Positions 56,855 to 64,000 of a stretch of 64,000 bases of DNA are shown here, in pieces. Source of the stretch: Myxocyprinus asiaticus (taxonomy: Eukaryota > Chordata > Actinopteri > Cypriniformes > Catostomidae); NCBI RefSeq assembly GCF_019703515.2, contig NC_059347.1, forward strand, positions 19,180,001 through 19,244,000, written 5' to 3'. Numbering within the stretch: the first letter of the stretch is position 1; the number at the start of each line of letters is the position of its first letter. Both the position numbers and the translations under genes were made by a program. The notes under the pieces are model-generated. The model saw only the letters and a list, made by a program, of their open reading frames with translations. It was not told the origin of the DNA and made no database searches.

Positions 56855-57740
56855 CTCCCAGAGCTTCCCACTGTCATGGACCATGTTTTCTGGATCCATG
56901 GTATTCCGGTTGATGTGGTCTCCAACAGGGGTCCTCAGTTCGTGTCCCGGTTCTGAGGGGAGTTCTTTTGGCAACTGGGGGTTAAGGTTAGTCTGTCATC
57001 TGGGTTCCAGACCAACGGTCAGATGGAATGGGCCAACCAAAGTTTAGAGGGGATGCTCCGTTGTGTGGTCACCAAGAACCCCTATTCCTGGAGCAAGCAG
57101 TTCATGTGGGTTGAGTACTCCCAGCTGGAGTCGTCTATGGGCCTCTCTCATTTTCAGTGCTGCATCACGTACCAGCCACCATTGTTTCCTGAGCTTGAAC
57201 CTGATGGAGCAGTGCCCTAGGTCCAGGCATTTCTCTCGTGTTGCTGTCGTACATGGAGACTGACCAGATGGGAACTTCTTGCTGCTGGGAGACGTATTAA
57301 GGCTCAGGCGGATCGCCATCAGACGGCAACTCCCAAATACACTGTCGGTCAGAAGGTCTGGTTGGCTGCCAAAGACATTCCTCTCAGAGTCCCCTCCCGC
57401 AAACTCACTCACAGATTTATTGGCCCTTTCCTTATTGTTAAGGTGCTTAGTCCTTCTGTCTGAAGCTTCTCCATGCCTTGTGTCAGATACACCCTGTCTT
57501 TCACGTGTCCAAAATTAAACCCATGTTTCGGTCTCCTTTCCATATTACCAGCGTTCCCACATCACCTCCTCCCAGAATTATCGGAGGAGGCCCTGCTTAT
57601 ACGGTCAGGTGATTAATGGATGTCAGGCTGGGGGCATCAGTTTTTGGTGGATTGGGAGGGCTATGGCCCGGAGTAGAGGAGTTGGTTACTGGTCCGGAAT
57701 ATTTTGGACCGTTCTCTCATCAAGGAGTTCTGGCAGGTGA
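56855..57740 (+). pseudogene. chromovirus integrase and chromodomain remnant
   Basis: Integrase core segments occur in two frames: FWIHGIPVDVVSNRGPQFVS (56890-56950; the DRGPQF aspartate is now Asn) and LSSGFQTNGQMEWANQSL (56993-57045; the catalytic Glu is retained in MEWANQ). A tail follows with ADRHQTATPKYTVGQKVWLA (57306-57370) and the GPFLIVKVL module. Near 57640-57685 FLVDWEGYGPE is a chromodomain signature, followed by a stop. Upstream the sequence joins gag/protease directly, so about 2 kb of pol has been deleted. Confidence 0.8.
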
Positions 57741-58329
57741 CGCTTCCTTCCTTTCTGCTGCCGCTCAACATATCGCCACGTGGGTTTGTTTTTTGTGTGA
57801 GTTTGACAGTTGTCACATGCCAACAAGCATGTGTTGCCTACCCTGGCAATCAGTGTGCCAGTTCCTTTGTGTGATTGTTCTCACCTGTTTGTCATTTCTC
57901 GGCATGTATATCTGCCTCCCTTATGCGCTCACTAGTCGCTGGATTTTCTCTTCGACGTCTTAGTCTCTGCCAGTCGTGCTGCTTATAGTAGCAGCATAGT
58001 TTTTCTCCAGCAGCGATAGTCTACTCTCAAACTTCTTCAGCGATCATCCACTCCTATATTCATTATTTCCCCTCTATCTTCTGCCAGTCCAGTGTCTGCC
58101 TCCTCTGTCTCCCTCAGAACCTGTAGTGTAGTTGGTGCTGGTCATTCTTGGGAATGTCTTGCTGCAAGAGTGCTGTACCATCCTATTGAGACTTCTCACT
58201 GTTTCCTGCGAGCTGAATTAGATTCCCTGACTTGAGGACCTTGTGGGATGTTTTTCTGTTCAAGTTAATTTTTTATTTTTCCTTCAATGAACTGTGTTTC
58301 CTGCATTTGAGTCCTGCGACCAATCCATG

Positions 58330-60122
58330 ACTGTCTTACTCGAGCATTACTTAAACTAAAGCTGTTTTCCTCAATATGGAGAGGTGTTTTTTTTCACTGA
58401 CCTCTCTTACTGCTCTTGCTTGCTTCAACAACATCATACTAACATATCAATCTGGCCTTGCTTGTGTGGGATGTTATAGAGGATACAACACCTGCTATAC
58501 TAAAAGTCCACATACTGCCATGCATGTTATGCACATGGGCGCCGTTACGATTTTTGAGCTCTCTGACAACTTAGCACTCTGGGCCCCCAATCTTATTGCA
58601 ATCTGTAATTATTAATAAACATAAACATAAGCATGATTGCACATTCAATAAGAAACACTAAACAAATTTAAGTTTAATAGTTCATTAAAATAACTTAATG
58701 CTTTTAATGAACATACATATTAGAATGTTTGATCATGTCACTTTAGTGAGCTGGGACTGTGCTTCTAATGAAAATGTTGTCTTTTCATGTTTTAAAATTT
58801 AATTTAAGTTATATCTTGGAAAATCCAAAGGCAAACAAAACCAGATTGTCCCCACTACAATCAGATAGCATATAACAGATTTTATACAGTAGAAATACTG
58901 AAAGCTAGGTCCATAATTCATGGAGGTCTAGGCTTTAAAGCCCTTGATTTTACCTCTTTTTTCATTTGTAAGAATATTCACAGGTAAGAAGCCAGATGGC
59001 TCATCATTGAGTAAATTAATGTAACTATGGTTTCTTTAAAACATACTATATCATTTTGTTATGAAAAAAAAAAAAAAAACAGTAGCCAAAACACATTTTA
59101 AAATCTATAATCAAAACTGCATTTGCTATAATAAAAACGAAGTAGACTTCTCCCTCCCCTTTCATAGTTTTAACATTTCTGTCAAATCGCACCAGTTACT
59201 ACAGTTGGTGTTGATACAGTAACGCCACATATTATGTTTTATAGTCTATTCCTTGTCAGTGCTGTTTGGAATGTCAGGTTCATATCCAAATTTTTGTCCA
59301 ATAAAATGCTCTCTAAGTTATTTCATGGTGTCTCTAAAAATAAACTGTTTTATAAAACTCTTACAAAGCTTATTTATCATTAAGCTATGAACTGACATTT
59401 CAGCCAACCTCAGATATAGAAAGACACTGTCATTCTGAACCACATTTCCAAATCAATTCCCCCAGGAGTTTATTCCTTATCTGCTTTTTTCCAAGCACAG
59501 AAACGGCTCAAGGAAGCAGCTGCACCATCGTATCTGTTTAAGAACTGACTTTGACTCCCACCCAAACCTGCTGAAATGGCACAGCAAGCTGGAGCAACCT
59601 GTTCCATCCTGGATGTTAACCTAACATATCGATTGTTCTGGGAGCAGAGTACATTGGCGTGAGCTGGATGGCCATGTGTAGAGAAGCAGAGACACCTGAC
59701 TGGAGGAGATTTTAATGGACTCTGGCAGGTTCCTGTGGCCACGTCATTGTGCATAAAGTCAGCCTGCCGAACTGCTCAGCTCCCCACAGGAGCAACACCA
59801 GCTCCAGCCTGAGGATCTTACTGACTCCACTCTACCACCATGGCACTGACTTCATCTCATAGAGAACATTTTTATGAATGTCATCGATCTCTGCACACAC
59901 ACATTGTAATGTAAAGGTGCACTCAGTGTTTTTTCTTTTTTGTTGATTGCTAAACTTTTAAAAAGAAAGAAATAATTTTTTCTTTTTTTGAAAAATATGT
60001 ATAAAATGATGTACATTTATGAGATGAAGATGGTCATATCAGTCTTAAAGAAAAAGCTGCTTTATTCTATACATCGTGCTGCGCCATGTTAAGATCATAT
60101 AACCAACTGAATATTACTCACA
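58330..60122. other. intergenic stretch, no recognised gene
   Basis: AT-rich. The less AT-rich part at 59460-59850 has open frames on both strands (minus 59470-59754, 94 codons) without any motif I recognise; it could be an untranslated exon or non-coding RNA but nothing supports that. A MITE-like end GTAAAGGTGCACTCAGTG lies at 59911, with no partner end found. Confidence 0.4.
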
Positions 60123-60729
60123 TTTAAAGGTGCTATATGTAATATTTTTACTGTACTAAATCATAAAATGACCATAACATGTCATTAGAGAATTAGGAAA
60201 CATGCTAAGTTGAAATACTGGCTTCACTGATAACAATGCTACAGCCAGTATATTCTACTTTGAAGTTTCCATTCCGGCCGGAATTTCTGTTAACGTTTTG
60301 GCCTGTGTGACCCCGCCCACTGCTCAATCACCAATAGTATTTCGACACCGCCGGGTTGCCAGATTTGAACAAGTTTGCAGGCAAAAAACACTGCGTGCTG
60401 CAGCCATGGAAGCCAGCAAACGAACTGGATCAGAGATAACAGATTCCATTCAACCTAAAAAGCCTCGCCATCTGTCAAAAAACCACCATGACTAGAGGCG
60501 TAGTAAAACAAGGATAAATATTGGAGATGCCTTTGGAAGATGGGGACAGCTTAAAGCCCAGAAATCCTTTAAAATGGATGCTGAGTTGGCTAATTTGCGT
60601 GTCAACATTCTGGCAACCCGCATGAGCTTCAAGTCTGGGGCAGGGCAGACAACTCTCCAGTATTTTGAATTTGGACTGCAGTACCCATTTCAAATGCATG
60701 TTGTCAATCTTAAATATAGCACCTTTAAA
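60123..60729 (+). mobile_element. non-autonomous TIR element with a small coding relic
   Basis: The termini TTTAAAGGTGCTATATGTAA and, complemented, TTTAAAGGTGCTATATTTAA match at 19 of 20. Inside, a plus-strand frame (60403-60495, then continuing after a stop at 60492 to about 60600) reads MEASKRTGSEITDSIQPKKP and, after the stop, RINIGDAFGRWGQLKAQKSF and KMDAELANL. Similar RW-x-LR / TDAEL strings occur in transposon-borne fish proteins (recalled). A TTTAAA-like target cannot be separated from the terminus. Confidence 0.65.
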
Positions 60730-61185
60730 AAAATAAATCCCTGCAATTTTACACTTTTACTTTAAATAAATCATGGATGAATCCAAACAGCATATTTCTA
60801 CAATGGCACTGATAACAGCACATTTTTGACTTGGACTCAAGTCACAAATTTGATGACTCGCGGCTCGACTCGATAGAATCAAAAAAGCAATGACTTGCAA
60901 CTTGACTTAGACTTGAACCCTCTGACTTTGAAAGACTTATACTTTCTAAAACCAAAGATAAGTGTTGTACATTTAAAAAATGTGCAATAAATCAACGATT
61001 CATTTCCCAAATAAACGATTCATTTGATTTTCAAATATGCATTTCAACGCTCTACATTCAACCAATCAGACAACCAACCAATCAGCTTCCAGGAAAGCTG
61101 GACCAAGTTTGAAGACCACAGCGTGCATTTAAGGACTAGGACACAACATAAATTATACCAAAGGTGATATCATTTGGATATAAAG

Positions 61186-61303
61186 AATACAGCGTTAAAG
61201 GCAACAAAAGGATTGCAACATGTAGAACCTGAGGTTCCAAAATTACAGACACCTCATCGACAACGTCCAATTTTGTGAGGCATCTGAAAACCCACAGACA
61301 GAG
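61186..61303 (+). pseudogene. BED zinc-finger exon of hAT transposase; one Cys codon is a stop
   Basis: In one frame: KGNKRIATCRT, stop, GSKITDTSSTTSNFVRHLKT, HRQR, then the donor GAG|GTAAGT at 61303/61304. This fits C-x2-C ... H-x4-H of a BED finger, where the second Cys is the TGA at 61230-61232. HLKTH keeps both histidines. The domain would bind transposon ends. The exon start and initiator ATG are not visible. Confidence 0.7.
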
Positions 61304-62235
61304 GTAAGTTGTTAACTAATATACGTCAGCTATGGTTCAGTAACATACATGTCTATGGCAGCACATGGCAGATTTACAGGCTAACAAAGTCTGCATATCG
61401 AACCACAAACTATTTTTACTGCGGTCAGTAGCATTTAATGTTTAACGTGTTATAGCAATTGGTGTAATGGGCAAAAGCTACTCGGTTTATTATTACGTCG
61501 TTGTATGACCTTGATAAAGGAACGGCATTTATTGTGACCACACACGTTGGTGCCTTTTTGAGCATAACTACTTGGAACGTGCATGTAAACACACTTATTC
61601 TTTTGCGGACACGCTGGTCCTCTGTCACGCGTTTGGCTATATTTATTTGATTATATTTGTTATGGTTCTAAAAATCACAAAACCGATCCTTTACTCTGTT
61701 CGCAGCCCTTTACAGTATATCACTCGTATGTGCAACTTAAATGTCTGCAATTAGCCACTGCCTGGTAATATTTCAGATTTCATTCACCAGTTCAGCACAT
61801 TCAGCATCCTTTCACTGCATGTTTAGAGTAAAAGTTTGGTTTGCCTTAATGTGTGTCCAAAGATAAGATCCATGTGTCATCTTTATTGCCCTCTTTGGTC
61901 TTTACAGGTAGATGCCAATAAAAAAAAAAAAAACAGTAACAAACATAAACATTTCAACCCAGCCATAGCACAGATATTGTATACAAGCCATTTGACCACA
62001 TTTGCATCAAAATTCCTGTTCTTAAAAAGACACGACAGTACCGGGTTTTAGGACGTGTTCTACATGTTCATGTAAATACTTGTAAATAGGATAAATTAGG
62101 CATGTGAACTATAGACATTCACACACATGCAATATCTTGACTAAACATATGACCAAAGTAATGGAAAAATTATTTTAAAAAAGACAAGCTGAGAGAGAAT
62201 TTCTTTCATATGTAAGCAAAATGGACATAACTGAA

Positions 62236-62475
62236 TGTAACGAGGAGGAGGGCGTGGCCGGGCCGTGGGGGTGCATGGCCAGCGCTGAATTAGATGATCA
62301 GCGGGAGAGCAAGATAAAGGGGGACCAGAGATGCCAGTTCGAGAGAGAGACGCACAAGGCCGCGCTGCATGTGTCTATGTTTGTTTTATGGTGTTTTAAG
62401 TTGAGTTTTACATTAAACTTTATGTTGACTGTTGCCGGTTCCCGCTTCCTCCTTGCCTGTCCTTTACCTGTTACA
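62236..62475 (+). mobile_element. 240-bp solo LTR with perfect target duplication, inside the hAT intron
   Basis: Starts TGTAACGAGGAGG and ends TTTACCTGTTACA. It is flanked by CTGAA on both sides (62231-62235 and 62476-62480). The end GGTTCCCGCTTCCTCCTTGC resembles the ends of the Gmr1-like LTRs at 37.0 and 39.7 kb. It is a solo LTR left by recombination. The open frame 62221-62499 across it is not a gene. Confidence 0.88.
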
Positions 62476-62531
62476 CTGAAATATACCAAAATTAATTGAA
62501 ATAAAATTGAAAGCATGTGAGTCTTAAGCAA

Positions 62532-62534
<3 letters not shown>

Positions 62535-62576
<42 letters not shown>
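62535..62576. repeat. (AT)n microsatellite
   Basis: About 21 AT units in the intron of the hAT element, 60 bp after the solo LTR. Confidence 0.85.
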
Positions 62577-62579
<3 letters not shown>

Positions 62580-63070
62580 TGTGCATGTGGAATTATGACA
62601 TATGTATCATGATACCACGTAATTAAATGTTACATTCTAGTAATGATTTTAGAATGATTGTAAATGTATTTTTACTTGGTTCTGCATGTTGTACAGAAAA
62701 TACTGGTTTTTAAAGATACAGAACCATGTTGGTCATGCGAGTAGTCTGCACAGCTTCACTGGTTAAATGGATATCTATCCTTTGTGATAATGACCGGCTA
62801 AATGTACATTATCTCACTTATTACACATTTACTTGCCAAATAAATAAATATGATATGTAGATTAGAGTTTAAAATAGAGCCATGTAATATTGTTTATTAT
62901 CCTACTTGTAAAATACTTATTTTAAACTCGTCCAAATTTATTTGATATGTATTTATTCTGAATATTGTCATTCATAGAAATTGAATTAATCAAATGATAC
63001 ACAGCAACCTTCAGTCTCACAATTCATAGAAACCCATGTTGGGCAGTACAGTGCCAGTCATCCACAACAG

Positions 63071-64000
63071 AAAGTTATAACCAATTCAATCATGTCTGAC
63101 TTAGTTATTGATTGCAACCTACCTCTGTCTATTGTGGAAAACAAGAGTTTTCGTCACTTTCTCTCAGTGGTTGACCAGGAGTACACCCCAGTCTGTCGCA
63201 GAACAGTGGCCTCAAAAGTAGAAAACCTTGCTGTCGAGCAATGCAACAAGCTAAAAACTGCATTAAGCAACACAAAAAAAAAAAAAATGTATCTGTCACA
63301 GTGGATATTTGGTCCGACAGAAAAATGAGGGGGTATCTTGGGTAACTGTACACTTCATTGAGGCAACTGATGAGAGTATTAAGCTTAATTCTAATTTACT
63401 GGTCTGCAACCGTTTCAAAGGCCCACACACTGGTGAAAGAATCAGTGAGAAATCTGAGGCCATCTGTGATGATTTTATCATTAAAGGTAAATGAGACTAT
63501 ATTATTAGTGATAATGCCGACAACATGAAGAAAGCCTTCACTGTGTGCTTCCCCACTGAACAAGAAAAAGACACAAATGATGAGGACCAACTTGATGATC
63601 CACAGCTCTGGAATGATCTAAGCCAAGAGAAGCAGCGATCCTTGGATGCTGCTATGGCAAGAAAACTGCGTCTTCAGTGTTTCGACCACACTCTTCAACT
63701 GGTGGTGGGGGACGGCTTGAAAGAAACAAATATGATGTCACGTTCTCTCTTAAAATTATCAAAAATCAGCTCATTGCTTCACACAAGCACAACATTCAAA
63801 GAAGTTTTTCAGTCTGAATTTGGTGAAAGGAGCATTCCAGCTGCTGTTAACACAAGATGGAACTCAACACAGAGACAGGTACGGGCAGTAATTGAATGTG
63901 ATCATCCAAAGGTCAGTTGTGTTCTGGAAAAGTCTGGACATAAGGAGCTATTGTTCACAACAAGGGAGTGGAATCAGTTGAAGAGTTGGTGGACATCCTG
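63071..64000 (+). pseudogene. hAT-family transposase, frameshifted, truncated by the window
   Basis: After a CCACAACAG acceptor, the frame starts with KVITNSIMSDLVIDCNLPLS, then SFRHFLSVVDQEYTP. A poly-A run at 63273-63286 shifts the frame. Next, VTVDIWSDRKMRGYL holds the first catalytic Asp (in VDIW), followed by another 1-nt shift at about 63342. Then come VTVHFIEATDESIKL, a TGA at 63493, YIISDNADNMKKAFT (second Asp region), LRLQCFDHTLQLVVGDG (C/H motif) and VNTRWNST. The C-terminal dimerisation part with the last acidic residue lies beyond the window. It resembles ZBED-related transposases. At least two frameshifts and one stop. Confidence 0.82.

Larger units (their letters stand above)
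55045..58325 (+). mobile_element. chromovirus-type Ty3/gypsy retrotransposon, internally deleted
   Basis: Two direct LTRs of about 580 bp: 55045-55638 and 57752-58328 (limits approximate). They share GTATCGCCACGTGGG-like starts, CACCTGTTTGTCATTT, GCTTATAGTAGCAGCATAGT, CTGCAAGAGTGCTGTAC and an end near ATCCATGAC. The 5' LTR start is blurred by a (GT)n tract (55009-55044). Between them lie a degraded gag, then a jump directly into integrase and a chromodomain remnant; protease, RT and RNase H are missing. The LTRs differ at many positions, so the insertion is old. No clear target duplication was found. Confidence 0.82.
60830..64000 (+). mobile_element. hAT transposon with BED zinc-finger exon, broken, continuing past the right edge
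   Basis: A subterminal region with repeated GACTTGGACTC / GACTCG / ACTTGACTT motifs (60830-60925) is followed by a BED-finger exon (to 61303), an intron of about 1.77 kb, and a hAT transposase exon from about 63071 to the right edge. A solo LTR (62236-62475) and an (AT)n tract (62535-62576) sit in the intron. Stops and frameshifts show it is inactive. The outer left TIR was not pinned down. Confidence 0.75.

Noticed and set aside
59470..59754. 94-codon minus-strand open frame
   Set aside because: No motif, no splice or promoter support, and an equally long open frame exists on the other strand.
62221..62499. 92-codon frame starting ATGGACATAACTG
   Set aside because: It runs from flank into and through a solo LTR, so it is not a gene.
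1..64000. CRISPR array, bacterial operon or phage region
   Set aside because: The spliced vertebrate gene and eukaryotic transposons exclude a prokaryotic source; no regularly spaced short repeats with unique spacers were seen.

Overview
The window is vertebrate genomic DNA, almost certainly from a cyprinid or closely related teleost. The evidence is (i) two spliced exons of a pappalysin-1 (PAPP-A) gene that match the vertebrate family, (ii) a transposon mix typical of fish: DIRS-type retrotransposons, a DANA-like SINE, Tc1 and hAT relics, Gmr1-like gypsy elements and a chromovirus, and (iii) AT-rich non-coding DNA full of CA/GT and AT microsatellites. No bacterial-style operons, rRNA genes, genuine tRNA genes or CRISPR arrays were seen.

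The only host gene recognised is pappa, on the minus strand. Exon 1 (coding 19062-19446) carries the start codon, signal peptide, basic propeptide and the beginning of the laminin-G-like module. Exon 2 (12802-13882) carries the rest of that module and two Lin12/Notch repeats. The splice sites agree in phase (phase 1, then phase 2). The metzincin catalytic exon is not present, so bases 1-12801 are inferred to be intron 2, which continues past the left edge. Intron 1 is 13883-19061. Everything right of 19447 is 5' flank and intergenic DNA with no other host gene recognised.

Repeat layout, left to right: a broken DIRS element with gag, RT and RNase H (1-4321, minus) abutting half of a foldback MITE; a nested 394-bp palindrome (6463-6856); an LTR element reduced by internal deletion but with a 5-bp target duplication (7347-7907); a tRNA-type SINE (8268-8713); the pappa exons; a Tc1 element lacking its catalytic core (about 23.6-24.6 kb); a 193-bp hAT MITE with a perfect 8-bp duplication (24742-24934); a DIRS leader fragment (27.4-28.0 kb); a hAT-like element (28.5-29.3 kb); a DANA-like SINE (30.9 kb); a 5'-truncated LINE (32.9-33.7 kb); a PIF/Harbinger-like element (34.35-35.70 kb).

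The densest cluster is 35.9-45.7 kb. Two copies of a roughly 372-bp repeat lie in inverted orientation, one split by a solo LTR. Between and beside them are two Gmr1-like Ty3/gypsy elements in opposite orientation. Both preserve the unusual order gag(SCAN-like)-integrase-reverse transcriptase-RNase H, and both are disabled. Further right are an L2/CR1-like LINE end, a ~105-bp minisatellite (48.4-48.7 kb), a foldback element with a Tc1 relic in its loop (50.9-52.3 kb), another tRNA-type SINE, an internally deleted chromovirus with two LTRs (55.0-58.3 kb), a TIR element with a small coding relic (60.1-60.7 kb), and a degraded hAT transposon with a BED zinc-finger exon and an intron that hosts a solo LTR (60.8 kb to the right edge).

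All mobile coding sequences seen are broken by stops, frameshifts or deletions. Nothing here looks like an intact novel functional system. The most unusual material is the Gmr1-like pair inside the inverted-repeat cluster and the nested palindromes.
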